DNA of 54,652 bases from an uncultured Alphaproteobacteria bacterium (GTDB lineage: Bacteria; Pseudomonadota; Alphaproteobacteria; Thalassobaculales; Thalassobaculaceae): assembly GCA_902589475.1 (NCBI GenBank), contig CACITD010000011.1, forward strand, positions 1 through 54,652. The letters run 5' to 3'. The first letter of the stretch is position 1. The number at the start of each line of letters is the position of its first letter. Below the pieces are notes generated by a model. The model saw only the letters and a list, made by a program, of their open reading frames with translations. It was not told the DNA's origin and made no database searches. A program made the translations under genes and the position numbers. Of the stretch, positions 26,501-35,504 are shown piece by piece.

Positions 26501-28189
26501 TTAGTTTTCATAGTGATATTTAATGAACTCTCTTGAAAACTTTCCGCTCCTACGATCTTGATCTATTAATTCCTTAGACCGTTCAGCAGGGGGGCCATAG
26601 CCACCAGCACCTGGCGTCTCCACTATGATATATGTACCTGGAGAAACGTTTACTTCTTCAGGTTTATCGTCGAGCCGCACCACCTTTTTGTCTTTACGCA
26701 TCAGAAATTGGCCTGACTCACCTGAATTTCCACCGAATAGACCCCAAGGTTTATTGCTAAAACGTTCACCAGCACCGTTAAAGATACAAGTATGATTTAC
26801 TGGTGTAACGACGCGTCGCAAAGCCATTCCTCCACGATATTTTCCAGCACCGCCGGTATCCTCGATAAAACAATATTCACTGACGCGAAGAGGGTATTCC
26901 TGCTCAATAGCTTCAACTGGAAGGTTTGAGGTATTGGTGATATGAACCTGAACGCCGTCTTTTCCATCTTTATGAGCTCTCGCTCCCATGCCACCGCCCA
27001 GTGTTTCTAAATATAGATACGGCTGATTAGTACGGGGATCAATACCGGAAAACACAGCTGTTGTATTGGCACCATTAGCAGCGGCTATAACGTTTTCTGG
27101 TAATGCTTTTGATAGAGCGCCCAGAACAACATCAACGACCCTTTGACAAGTATGAGCGCGCGCAGCAACCGGTGCTGGGAATACTGAGTTCAATAAAGTG
27201 CCAGGCTCAATATTAATTTCTACAACATCTAAAATACCCTGATTGCTCGGCATTTCAGAATCTAGGGCTGCAATTAAGGCATAACATGCACTAGCTTGCA
27301 CGGCATTAAAAGTAGTGTTGATGTTTCCTGCTACTTGCTGGCTTGTACCGCTGAAATCTAAATTTATTTTATCCCCGGAAACACTTATTGTTAGGCATAT
27401 GGGAATGTTCGTTGTATCAATCCCATCCCCATCCATTACATCTTCAAACGAATAGGAGCCTGAAGGTATTTCGCTTATGGCCAAACGCATTCTTCTGGCT
27501 GTCCTGCTAATGATTTGGTCAAACGCAGACAACACGTTCTTTAGGCCATTTTCTTCAACGACTTCAAGCAGACGTCTCGCTCCCAAACGGCACGCCGCTA
27601 TTTGAGCGTTATGGTCACCCCTTCGCTCATTAGGAACTCGGACGTTCAAAAGAAGAATATCCATTATGTCCTGCTGTAACTCTCCCTTACGAAAAAGTTT
27701 CACTACAGGAATTCTTAAGCCCTCTTGGTATATTTCCGACATGCCGCCGGCCATAGAACCTGGGACCATCCCGCCGACATCGGCATGATGAGCGATATTA
27801 CAACTAAAAGCGACTATTTCACCATCGATGAAAATTGGCATAGCGTAATTGATATCTGGTAGATGGGTTCCCCCCGCTGTATGTGGGTCGTTTGCTACAA
27901 AAACGTCGCCTTCGTTAATATCGCCCTTAAATTTTTCAAGTATACATTCCATTAAACCGCGCATGGAGGCAATATGCAGAGGAATAGTCATAGCTGCTTG
28001 AACAACGAGCCTACCTTCTTTATCTACGATCGCTATGGAATGGTCTTTTCGTTCTTTGATATTGGTTGAGTAGGAGGAGCGTGTAAGTGCGACGAAACAT
28101 TCGTCCGTAATGGAGCGTAAACCATTAAAAATGATCTCGAGGCTAATCGGATCTAGTTCGTTTTTGTCATTTTCCATCTTTTTTGCCAT
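26501..28189 (-). CDS. hyuB: Hydantoinase/oxoprolinase B-type subunit
   Basis: The 562-residue protein matches HyuB (N-methylhydantoinase B / 5-oxoprolinase C-half). It begins DPISLEIIFNGLRSITDE and carries NDPHTAGGTHLPDI, HHADVGGMVPGSMAGG, DFSGTSQQVAGNINTT and ETPGAGGYGPPAERS. With HyuA it forms an ATP-dependent cyclic-amide ring opener for hydantoins, 5-oxoproline or methylated relatives. The start overlaps the end of hyuA by 23 bases, so translation is coupled. It lies in a cytoplasmic catabolic run on the minus strand. Confidence 0.92.
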   Translation of the reverse strand: MAKKMENDKNELDPISLEIIFNGLRSITDECFVALTRSSYSTNIKERKDHSIAIVDKEGRLVVQAAMTIPLHIASMRGLMECILEKFKGDINEGDVFVANDPHTAGGTHLPDINYAMPIFIDGEIVAFSCNIAHHADVGGMVPGSMAGGMSEIYQEGLRIPVVKLFRKGELQQDIMDILLLNVRVPNERRGDHNAQIAACRLGARRLLEVVEENGLKNVLSAFDQIISRTARRMRLAISEIPSGSYSFEDVMDGDGIDTTNIPICLTISVSGDKINLDFSGTSQQVAGNINTTFNAVQASACYALIAALDSEMPSNQGILDVVEINIEPGTLLNSVFPAPVAARAHTCQRVVDVVLGALSKALPENVIAAANGANTTAVFSGIDPRTNQPYLYLETLGGGMGARAHKDGKDGVQVHITNTSNLPVEAIEQEYPLRVSEYCFIEDTGGAGKYRGGMALRRVVTPVNHTCIFNGAGERFSNKPWGLFGGNSGESGQFLMRKDKKVVRLDDKPEEVNVSPGTYIIVETPGAGGYGPPAERSKELIDQDRRSGKFSREFIKYHYEN

Positions 28190-30254
28190 CTTCGGATAAA
28201 ATAGAGATTATTAAGTGTCCATCAGCGGAAACTTTAGCAATATCGCCAGGATATACGGGCGTTGTTGTATCTAATTGTTCAATGATCGCCGGTCCATGAA
28301 TCTCTTGTCCTGGAAAAAGGGAGGCCCTATTAAAACACTTAGCAATTGTTGGTTTGTCAGGGTTTTCAAAGAATACCGGCCTTTCTCCATCTGCTTTAGG
28401 GGGGGGAGGGGTATTATTAGCAGAATTTTTCGATGAAAACTCAAATAATTTAGCAATTGCTGTAAGCCTTATATTTATTATTTCTACTGGGTCAGTTTCA
28501 CTTGCATAGCCGTAAGCTTGCTCATGTACCTCGCAAAATTTCTGATGTATTAACTGGGTTTGATTAAGTTCGGAAACTTCAATTTTCTTTCCTTCAGTAA
28601 GTGGCACAGAAAGTTCGAAATTTTGCCCAGTATATCTTGCATCTAAGGATAACTTCAAATGCCTGGCATCTAGCGTTGTGTTTTCTCTGGTGAACCAATT
28701 GCCTGCACTCGTTTCTAGATCACGAATTACTTTTTGTAGTTCGGGTAAAGCTTCGTCAGTTAACGCCAGCCGACGGCTTACGACAAAATCTTCTTTCAAA
28801 TCCGAAACCAAAAGACCTTGAGCGCAAACGATTCCCGGTGCGGCGGGGATTATCATTTCACTTATCCCTAAATTTATTGCGACATCTCGTGCATGTAACG
28901 GGCCTGCGCCGCCAAATGGCATTAAAACGCATTGTCTAGGATCATAACCTCTTTCTACAGATATTGTTCTGATCGTCCGAACCATATTTGCAACCACAAT
29001 TCCTAACACCCCGTGTGCGGTGTGTTCGGTCTGGAAGCCCAAATGTTCTGCGATGGGTTTAAATACACCCACTGCTGCATCAGGGTCTAATTGCATACTA
29101 CCATCTAGTAATCCTCTCGGTGATAGACGTCCCAATATTAGATTGGCATCAGTTACTGTTGGAGACGTTCCTCCTAGTCCATAGCAGGCTGGTCCTGGAT
29201 AAGCTCCAGCACTAGCTGGTCCTACTTTTAAAAGATCATCGCGATCAAACCATGCGATTGAACCACCGCCTGCTCCAACTGTTTCAACATCAACTGATGG
29301 TTGGCGTACCGGAAATCCAGCAACATCACGATCAAAAGAAATTGAAACCGTGAAGTCCTGAATCATTGCTACATCAGCGCTTGTACCTCCCATGTCGAGA
29401 GTGATTATATTTTTGCGTCCGACTTGTTGCGCAATAAAAGAAGCGCCAACAGCTCCTGCTGCCGGGCCAGATAAAGCTGTCCTTACTGGAAATTGTCTTG
29501 CTCTTTCCGGGGACATAAGTCCCCCGTTTGATTGATTGATACCGATATTTGCGTTAGGGAGGCTTTCCTTCACGCCATCCTCGAGTGTTTTTAAATAAAC
29601 GCTCATAACAGGCTGTAAATAAGCATTAAGGACAGTGGTCGACAACCTCTCGTATTCTCTAAATTCAGGTTGTACTTCGCTGGAAAGCGATATGACGAGG
29701 CCGGGTGCTTTTTGTCTTATAAGTTCCGCTACTTCTCTTTCGTGCTTAGGGTTTATGAAAGAAAATAGAAAGCCAAGTGCACATGCATTTGCCTCACTAT
29801 GGATAACTTTATCAATAACTTCTTCTATATCGGATTTATTGGGAGTAATAATTACATCCCCATTAAAATCCATTCGTTCAGATAGTTCAAACCTTTGATC
29901 GCGATCTACAAGAGGAGCGGGGAAATCCGTATGCAGGTTATACATATGAGGTCTTGTCTGGCGACCTATCTCCAAAAGGTCTTTAAATCCTTTGGTCGTA
30001 ATCAATGCAACCTTGCTACCGGATCTCTGTATTAATGTGTTGGTTCCAACGGTAGTGCCGTGAGAAAGTCTGCTAATGCTATCCAAAGCAACATTATGTT
30101 TTTTACAGATACCTAATAATCCTGTAACAATTGCTTCAGCTGGATTATGTGGTGTCGATGGTGTCTTGCCGATGTAAAATGAACCTGTAGTTGTATTATG
30201 CAAATAAAAGTCGGTAAATGTACCCCCTACGTCTACACCAATAGCCCACTCCAT
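28167..30254 (-). CDS. hyuA: Hydantoinase/oxoprolinase A-type subunit
   Basis: The 695-residue protein is HyuA-like. The phosphate-binding motif GVDVGGTFTDFYL is at the N-terminus, SHGTTVGTNTLIQRSG follows, and a second glycine-rich motif LDMGGTSADVAM and MPFGGAGPLHA lie in the ATPase core. It supplies ATP-dependent activation of the cyclic amide for HyuB. The overlap with hyuB shows an operon. The MATE-like transporter gene lies 184 bases upstream and may provide transport. Confidence 0.92.
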   Translation of the reverse strand: MEWAIGVDVGGTFTDFYLHNTTTGSFYIGKTPSTPHNPAEAIVTGLLGICKKHNVALDSISRLSHGTTVGTNTLIQRSGSKVALITTKGFKDLLEIGRQTRPHMYNLHTDFPAPLVDRDQRFELSERMDFNGDVIITPNKSDIEEVIDKVIHSEANACALGFLFSFINPKHEREVAELIRQKAPGLVISLSSEVQPEFREYERLSTTVLNAYLQPVMSVYLKTLEDGVKESLPNANIGINQSNGGLMSPERARQFPVRTALSGPAAGAVGASFIAQQVGRKNIITLDMGGTSADVAMIQDFTVSISFDRDVAGFPVRQPSVDVETVGAGGGSIAWFDRDDLLKVGPASAGAYPGPACYGLGGTSPTVTDANLILGRLSPRGLLDGSMQLDPDAAVGVFKPIAEHLGFQTEHTAHGVLGIVVANMVRTIRTISVERGYDPRQCVLMPFGGAGPLHARDVAINLGISEMIIPAAPGIVCAQGLLVSDLKEDFVVSRRLALTDEALPELQKVIRDLETSAGNWFTRENTTLDARHLKLSLDARYTGQNFELSVPLTEGKKIEVSELNQTQLIHQKFCEVHEQAYGYASETDPVEIINIRLTAIAKLFEFSSKNSANNTPPPPKADGERPVFFENPDKPTIAKCFNRASLFPGQEIHGPAIIEQLDTTTPVYPGDIAKVSADGHLIISILSEDGKKDGK

Positions 30255-30438
30255 AATTCATCCTTATCAAAAAATCTTGTCTAAAAATCATAACAATTAA
30301 TCATATATCGTAGGTGGAGATAGTTTGCCACCCGTATTACATGAAGAGATTTAAATGCAAAAATTTAGGCTTTTGATAACTAGTTACAGGGTGTTCTCTT
30401 ATAATAGGAAATTTAACTCCATTAACCTTCATAGGTTT

Positions 30439-31764
30439 TCAATTAAATAGTCCACCCTTAACTTTTACAGCGTATATGACCCGTCCTCCCAAAATGATTG
30501 TTTCACTAGAGAACGCAATTATAAGTGCTAGAATTCCAACAACTGCTCCATTTGCATTATAGAATATTAGAGCACCAACACCTACTAGGCAGACCGACAC
30601 AATGCGAATTACTGAAGCGAGAGCGATCGCCGTTGTTTTACGACTTGCCAATAACTGCCCACGAGTAAAAGCAGCAGTTGTCATACTTAATGCTAAAATT
30701 GGGGTTAATAATAAAGCGGGTGTAACATAAGAGGCCAGTGACGATGAGAGCCCCATAATATCTTTCAATGCATAATTTCGAACGATGTCTATATGAAACA
30801 TGAGCATAATAACGCTAAATATAATGCCTAAATGAATAGTAAATGTGCCTATAACTTTTGTGTCGGCTTCATTTTTTGTCAGTGTTTGAACAGCTTGTGT
30901 TAGATTGCGAAGTGGCCCTAAAAGTACACGTATCATAGCATCTAAAACACCGAACGCCGCGATAGCCAGTTCGGGTTGTGGCAATCGTCCTAGAAAAAAA
31001 CTAATAGTAAATGCTATACCACTCTCAGCTGTTTGCATGATTATGACCGGCCAGCCAAATCGCCAGAGTTCGCTATATCTTGGCAGTACGCCTTTCTTAC
31101 TCGGTAATTGCAGATAATACTTCAAAGCGGCCAAGGTTGCATAAACGCTCTCGATTGCAATGCAGCCTGTCAACGCTATCATTCCAACAGTTGCGCCGGT
31201 TGTTTGCCCTTGAAGGACGAACAAGATTGCAAAGAGACCAAATAGCCTTATTAAAGTTCCAAGTGTCACCAGGGTTGTACGTCTGTTTAGCATCAACAAA
31301 GCATAAGCTATTGAACGGAAGAAAACGCACGGCACTATTAATGTGGATATTAGAATACATAGTTGTGCCTCTTTAGCGACGTCGGTGCTCGTTCCAAAAA
31401 CCTCAACGAAAAAAGTAATCCCGACTGGAGTTAGACCTATGAGGGCCCAAAACCACGCAACTAACAGAAAAGTTTGTGAGCTAAAAATAAGTAATCTTAT
31501 TGTTGAAGCTCTATCTTTTAAAAATGAAATAGCAACAAACTGGCATGCCCATACCGGGCTTCCCAGAGTCGCATGTAAGTAAAATGCTATACTGTAAGCG
31601 GCCAAAATTGGTTCTGGATTAGGCATTCGTGCAAGAAAGGCAGATATAATGGCATGAGACAACATATGTAATTCAGCCATAAATATCAGAGGGGTAAAAA
31701 ATCGATAGGATTCTTTTATCGTTACTGTAGGCCGTTGGTTTTCGTGCTCGCTCTCAGACGTCAT
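30439..31764 (-). CDS. MATE-like (MOP superfamily) polytopic membrane protein
   Basis: The 441-residue protein has about 12 hydrophobic segments in two similar halves. Each half has a FxxPLIFMAELHMLSH / FGWPVIIMQTAESG type first helix, then a Leu-Ala-Arg-Met-Pro / Leu-Gly-Arg-Leu-Pro turn followed by PEP/QPE, as expected of a duplicated MOP fold. It lacks an obvious drug-exporter signature, and some features recall ANKH-like members. Function is likely export or flipping of a small molecule. It is on the same strand as hyuAB, between these and the cupin gene. Confidence 0.7.
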   Translation of the reverse strand: MTSESEHENQRPTVTIKESYRFFTPLIFMAELHMLSHAIISAFLARMPNPEPILAAYSIAFYLHATLGSPVWACQFVAISFLKDRASTIRLLIFSSQTFLLVAWFWALIGLTPVGITFFVEVFGTSTDVAKEAQLCILISTLIVPCVFFRSIAYALLMLNRRTTLVTLGTLIRLFGLFAILFVLQGQTTGATVGMIALTGCIAIESVYATLAALKYYLQLPSKKGVLPRYSELWRFGWPVIIMQTAESGIAFTISFFLGRLPQPELAIAAFGVLDAMIRVLLGPLRNLTQAVQTLTKNEADTKVIGTFTIHLGIIFSVIMLMFHIDIVRNYALKDIMGLSSSLASYVTPALLLTPILALSMTTAAFTRGQLLASRKTTAIALASVIRIVSVCLVGVGALIFYNANGAVVGILALIIAFSSETIILGGRVIYAVKVKGGLFN

Positions 31765-31894
31765 CGTACATTAGCGTAGGTTTGATAGAACTTACATTAT
31801 TCTGGAATTTCGTGTAATTGAGGACACTTTTCGAAATCCGCCAAATTATGATTTGTTGTAAGGTTTTAATGCAATTTAGAGGAACCAAAATCTA

Positions 31895-32413
31895 CTATCT
31901 TATAAAGCGCTTTACAAAGTCGCTTCCAAGTCCTACCTCTTCGAAATGATTTCTAGCTGCTTGCACACGATCAAATACGTCAGTAGACCCAATCGTTTCT
32001 CCATCTTCATCGCAATATAATAATGCTCCGGAGTTATGGAAAAGAGTTTTCATACTCTCCCCTTCATCAACAACTAGTGTATGCACATCGCCAGGGGGTT
32101 CATATAGGTAACTTCCAGCGGTTGCTTCCCAGTCGCGCTCAAGATAACGCCACTTTCCTTCAATTACGAAGCCGTGAACAGGTGCCGGATGACGATGTCT
32201 CGAAACAATGCCAGCTTCTGTTACTTTAGTTATGTGAACCCAATATCCTTGACTTACATTTAGACATAGAGGCCGTGACCAGCGCCCTGGGCCATTTGGT
32301 ACCCAGAGTCTCTCGTCATTTGGCGATAAACCGTCCTTCCAGAATAATTCATCAGTCATATCTTGAGGTACTAACGGTGAGTAATTCTTTTTAACTTTGT
32401 CGAGCATTTGCAT
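31895..32413 (-). CDS. Cupin dioxygenase, 2,4'-dihydroxyacetophenone dioxygenase-like
   Basis: The 172-residue single-domain cupin has an H-x-H pair and glutamate in RHRHPAPVHGFVIEGKW and a later histidine in PPGDVHTLVV. These are the metal ligands of the cupin fold. The overall pattern resembles 2,4'-dihydroxyacetophenone dioxygenase, which cleaves carbon-carbon bonds using iron and O2. Two in-frame ATGs at 32413 and 32407 are both possible starts. It sits between the MATE-like gene and a second enolase-superfamily gene. Confidence 0.75.
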   Translation of the reverse strand: MQMLDKVKKNYSPLVPQDMTDELFWKDGLSPNDERLWVPNGPGRWSRPLCLNVSQGYWVHITKVTEAGIVSRHRHPAPVHGFVIEGKWRYLERDWEATAGSYLYEPPGDVHTLVVDEGESMKTLFHNSGALLYCDEDGETIGSTDVFDRVQAARNHFEEVGLGSDFVKRFIR

Positions 32414-32542
32414 TGACCAGAAAATAAGAGTTTAAAACTAGTATCTCTACGGCACCACGTCGATTTTCTATAAAGATGATATAAACCTTAGCTTAGTTTG
32501 GCTTTAATTGGAATATAAGACGTCAACAATTATTGCTTGAAC

Positions 32543-33682
32543 CTATGTAACAGCGTGTTTCTTTATAAATTCTGGGTCTGGATAAATTCCTAGTCCCGGC
32601 ATATCAGGTAAAGTCATAATGCCATTTTTTATGATGGGTGAGCCACCGACTAAGAATTCCCGGATAGGGTTAAAATTGGCATCAATTTCTAACAAGCCAT
32701 CGCCTCCGGCGGCCGCCAAACAATGCGCAGAAGCAAATAACCCGATCGGTCCTGCCAAAAAATGCGGACAGTATGTCACTCCATGACATAAAGATCGTTT
32801 TGCCAGAGGCAAGGTCTTGCTAAAGCCGCCCCACTTGCACATGTCTGGTTGTAAAAATTCAAAGCATCTTGAATTGATATAACTATCAAATTGCTCATCC
32901 CCCAGTAAGTTTTCACCAGCCGCAATAGGGGCTCCCCGTTGTAAAGCCAGATCCTCCCATTCGTTAAGAGGGCGATCCGCTGAAATAGGTTCTTCTATCC
33001 AGTGTAAATTGTGTTCTGAGTAAGCAGTCCAGTTCTCTCGAGCTGTTGCAAGATCCCAGCCTTGGTTCACGTCAATCATAAGGCGTCTATCACCGATTAA
33101 TTTCCTTATTTTAGAGAGAGATTGCAGGTCTTCCTCGCGACCAAAACCAACTTTAATTTTGAAGGCGTTGTACCCTTCGGCCATTTTCTGTTCCACGATA
33201 TTTTCAAAGCCAGTCGGATTAAGTCCACTTGCGTAAGTCGATATCGAATTATCTTTTCCTCCTAGGAACTTCAATAATGGCATGTGTGCTTTTCGCGCCG
33301 CTAGATCCCAAAGAGCGATGTCTACACCAGCTATAGACTGTGCAAAGGGACCGGGTTCACCGGATTGTAAGGCTAAAACATGCGTTTTAGTTGTAAGAGT
33401 GTTAAAGGCTTCTACAGGTGATTCCCAGGTTTTAGATAACGCCAATGTGGCAATGTAGTCCTCAATGATATATTTTCGATTTTCTGCGCCATGAATAGGA
33501 AAATTTCCAAAAACCTCCCCCCAACCGACTGCACCATCAGTATCTTCGGCCCGTATTAATAAAGAGGTTCTTTCAGAAATTACACCAAAAGAAGTAATAA
33601 CTGGCACATCAATTTTTGCACGAATTAATATAGGTTCCAAGGTAGCTAGTTTGATTGGATCGGTTTTAGGTAGTCGGAGCAT
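32543..33682 (-). CDS. Mandelate racemase / muconate lactonizing-type enolase superfamily enzyme
   Basis: This 379-residue protein has an intact active site: K175-x-K177 (FKIKVGFG), metal ligands D204 (IDVNQGWD), E230 (WIEEPI) and E257 (AGENLL), and the dyad D280 (QPDMCKWGG) and H307 (CPHFLAG). The full K-x-K and His-Asp set puts it in the mandelate racemase subgroup, which includes racemases and acid-sugar dehydratases. The substrate is not predictable. It is not a close duplicate of the enzyme at 15745-16842. The phytanoyl-CoA-type dioxygenase lies 31 bases upstream, so the two are likely co-transcribed. Confidence 0.9.
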   Translation of the reverse strand: MLRLPKTDPIKLATLEPILIRAKIDVPVITSFGVISERTSLLIRAEDTDGAVGWGEVFGNFPIHGAENRKYIIEDYIATLALSKTWESPVEAFNTLTTKTHVLALQSGEPGPFAQSIAGVDIALWDLAARKAHMPLLKFLGGKDNSISTYASGLNPTGFENIVEQKMAEGYNAFKIKVGFGREEDLQSLSKIRKLIGDRRLMIDVNQGWDLATARENWTAYSEHNLHWIEEPISADRPLNEWEDLALQRGAPIAAGENLLGDEQFDSYINSRCFEFLQPDMCKWGGFSKTLPLAKRSLCHGVTYCPHFLAGPIGLFASAHCLAAAGGDGLLEIDANFNPIREFLVGGSPIIKNGIMTLPDMPGLGIYPDPEFIKKHAVT

Positions 33683-33713
33683 AAAAAAGACGCAATCAGT
33701 TAATATGAACAGA

Positions 33714-34520
33714 TCAAAATTTTCGTTGATCTATAGTTATTGAATTGGGACCAATTTGCAGCGGCCTCCAATTTGTTGAGCGGATATATTCTGGCCTTGG
33801 GTTTTTGACGTCTACCGGTCTGTTTGAGCATTTATTGAAGCAGAAGAAAATCTGCCAACGATCTTCTGATGAGAGATTATGTCCCGAGGCATGTAATAGA
33901 TTACAATGAAATATTGCAGTTGTACCCGCTCCTCCGGTAATCGGTACAGGGGCGGGGAACTTCTTCATGTACTCTTTCATATCAGGAGTTTTGGCCACCC
34001 ACAATTTATAGGCCGTTGAGTCGTCCCATCGCGGATCAGAACGCCCTTGCTTATGACTTCCCGGAAGTACATACATACAGCCATTTATTGGGCTGGCTTC
34101 TGTTAGCACCACTGTAACCGTAACCATATCGGGTTGTTTTATACCATCTAGGTGCCAGCTATGAAAATCTTGATGCCATGGCCAAGCAGATCCTTCAATA
34201 GCAGATTTCATATTTAGCTTGCTGTGGTGTAGATATAGTTCTTCGTCTCCTAGGCACTGTTGGGCCGTCCTTAGTATACGAGGTGAACGTGCAGCGGTCC
34301 TGAATGGCGGTGAAGCTGTCTGTACATTTTTTTCATGTAGTTGAAACATGATTTTAACAGCTTCGTCTTCTCCTTCCCTTACAACCATTTCCGATCTGAT
34401 TTTTGATACGCGATCTACTTCGTTCTTAAAGATCTCAATTTCGTCAGATGTGAATAATTCAGGGAAAATAATGTATCCGTCTTTGTTAAATTGTTCGATT
34501 TGTTTGGACGAGAGTTCCAT
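33714..34520 (-). CDS. Phytanoyl-CoA dioxygenase family Fe(II)/2-oxoglutarate oxygenase
   Basis: The 268-residue protein has H116-x-D118 (WPWHQDFH), the motif GCMYVLPGSHKQGR, and a distal histidine H210 with a downstream arginine R221 (LLHASGHNLSSEDRW). These are the iron ligands and the 2-oxoglutarate anchor of the PhyH family. Bacterial members hydroxylate diverse small molecules such as ectoine or phosphonates. The ATG is preceded by GGAAGAAA. It is first in a minus-strand run with the enolase-superfamily gene, and its 5' end is only about 120 bases from tRNA junction B. Confidence 0.88.
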   Translation of the reverse strand: MELSSKQIEQFNKDGYIIFPELFTSDEIEIFKNEVDRVSKIRSEMVVREGEDEAVKIMFQLHEKNVQTASPPFRTAARSPRILRTAQQCLGDEELYLHHSKLNMKSAIEGSAWPWHQDFHSWHLDGIKQPDMVTVTVVLTEASPINGCMYVLPGSHKQGRSDPRWDDSTAYKLWVAKTPDMKEYMKKFPAPVPITGGAGTTAIFHCNLLHASGHNLSSEDRWQIFFCFNKCSNRPVDVKNPRPEYIRSTNWRPLQIGPNSITIDQRKF

Positions 34521-34639
34521 TAGTTTCTTCCTTCAACAAATGCCAAAAAAAGTTTACAAGAGTTTTGTCCACAAACTAAGTGATTTTTTTGCTGAAACGC
34601 TTGATCTTAGGTTACTTTTGGTTCAATTTCCTTGCCAGC

Positions 34640-34702
34640 GGCTCCGTAGCTCAACTGGATAGAGCACCTGTCTCAACGTCAATGAAATCAGGTACTTAGC
34701 TA
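34640..34702 (+). other. Left junction B: tRNA-Arg 5' fragment plus conserved element end
   Basis: Bases 34640-34670 match the first 31 bases of tRNA-Arg(TCT) at 46750 with one change, ending GCACCTG instead of GCATCTG. Exactly 18 bases later CAGGTACTTAGCTA (34689-34702) matches the CAATGACTTAGCTA of junction A. GTAAC repeats spaced 11 bp follow at 34708 and 34719. It is a remnant, not a tRNA. Confidence 0.83.
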
Positions 34703-34743
34703 AAAAGGTAACTTTTTAGTAACGTCACAATATATCACAATGC

Positions 34744-34761
34744 ATCGCGTTTCAACGCGAT
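34744..34761. repeat. 18-bp palindrome near junction B
   Basis: ATCGCGTT-TC-AACGCGAT is a perfect 8-bp inverted repeat with a 2-base centre, 45 bases inside island 2. There is no T-run. It could be a recombination or protein-binding site. Confidence 0.4.
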
Positions 34762-34772
34762 CAGCCTGTTGA

Positions 34773-34847
34773 TATCTCCGTCGCGTTAGCTGCGGTCAGC
34801 ATGCAACAGTGAGTGGTGACCTGGAGACCGTTTTTGCTGCTTATTGA
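34773..34847 (+). pseudogene. Relic of the 3' end of a caspase-family gene (R2)
   Basis: The plus frame reads a degraded arginine-rich run, then GQHATVSGDLETVFAAY and TGA. The last part is near-identical to R1 at 17047 and similar to the longer relic R3. Homology with R1 continues about 30 bases past the stop (GCCGTCGGT...ATGAAAAAGTAA) and then ends abruptly. Here the relic lies downstream of a tRNA fragment, whereas R1 and R3 lie upstream of one. Confidence 0.7.
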
Positions 34848-35012
34848 AGTGCCGTCGGTTTTTGATTATGAAAAAGTAAGGTTGCTGCTCAGGTTATAGG
34901 GACGACGTTATAAAATCTGACCGTTTACGACGCTTTTAGTCAATTAGCAGGTCGAAGATCCGGTCTGTGTTTTCTCGCTGGATCTCCAGCGTTGGTTTTT
35001 GCACCACAAGAC
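34848..35012. other. Gene-free stretch inside left end of island 2
   Basis: After the R1-like tail, a 41-codon minus-strand frame (35061 to stop at 34936) without a start reads LLFGGGSSLVVQKPTLEIQ and ends RIFDLLID. It may be the C-terminal scrap of a lost gene. I do not recognise it and see nothing else here. Confidence 0.3.
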
Positions 35013-35043
35013 TTGACCCTCCCCCAAATAGAAGGTTTATCTT
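35013..35043 (+). promoter_or_regulatory. CueR-type (MerR family) promoter of the efflux operon
   Basis: TTGACC (35013-35018) and TATCTT (35038-35043) are separated by 19 bases, the over-long spacer typical of MerR-family activation. The spacer reads CTCCCCC...AGAAGGTT, with an imperfect dyad ACCCTCC/AGAAGGT. Base by base it resembles the E. coli copA promoter bound by CueR (ACCTTCC...GGAAGGT). This points to copper or silver control. No MerR-type regulator is encoded in the window, so it must act from elsewhere. Confidence 0.75.
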
Positions 35044-35079
35044 AGCAAAATCAAATTCTGTTTACGGTCATATCAAGTT

Positions 35080-35439
35080 ATGTTCAGGAAACTTACTCCT
35101 ATCGTTCTTATCGTTGTTAGCATGTTAGTAATCTCAATTACTGATGGACATGCGCATTCGAACCATATTAATGTTGATGCAGAGTCCACTTTGTACCAAG
35201 ACTTAACTTTGTCTCACCAAGAACAAAATCGAATATTAAATCTCAAAGATATTCGTGACAAGAATGAGTGCTTAATCAACTGTTGTGATAAGTTTTGCGC
35301 CGTATGCTGTGCGTTTAGTTTCTCATCAATGGACGTTGCAATCGATATTTTAGCGCCATCAAAAATAAAATTTGTCACCACGTTGCTCTACTTAGACGAA
35401 AATCTTATTGCCGCAGAGAGCCCGCCACCCCGAAGCTGA
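35080..35439 (+). CDS. Small Cys-rich secreted protein at head of the metal efflux operon
   Basis: The 119-residue protein has a signal peptide (hydrophobic 8-22, then GHAHSNH) and a six-cysteine cluster NECLINCCDKFCAVCC at about residues 61-77, followed by a short hydrophobic stretch. It ends PPPRS, a tail also seen in small proteins at the head of RND metal operons. The His-rich processed N-terminus and cysteine cluster suggest periplasmic binding of a soft metal. It starts about 35 bases after the CueR-type promoter and is the first gene of the operon. I do not know a named family for it. Confidence 0.7.
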   Translation: MFRKLTPIVLIVVSMLVISITDGHAHSNHINVDAESTLYQDLTLSHQEQNRILNLKDIRDKNECLINCCDKFCAVCCAFSFSSMDVAIDILAPSKIKFVTTLLYLDENLIAAESPPPRS

Positions 35440-35504
35440 TCATAACATGGCACCGCACAAATATATCTGCGGTAACGTCTTCAGATTGCAGTTAGGGGAT
35501 TTTG

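Noticed and set aside
34640-34670. A tRNA-Arg gene (also the one at 42813)
   Set aside because: The same truncation in the anticodon stem. What follows does not pair with the fragment.
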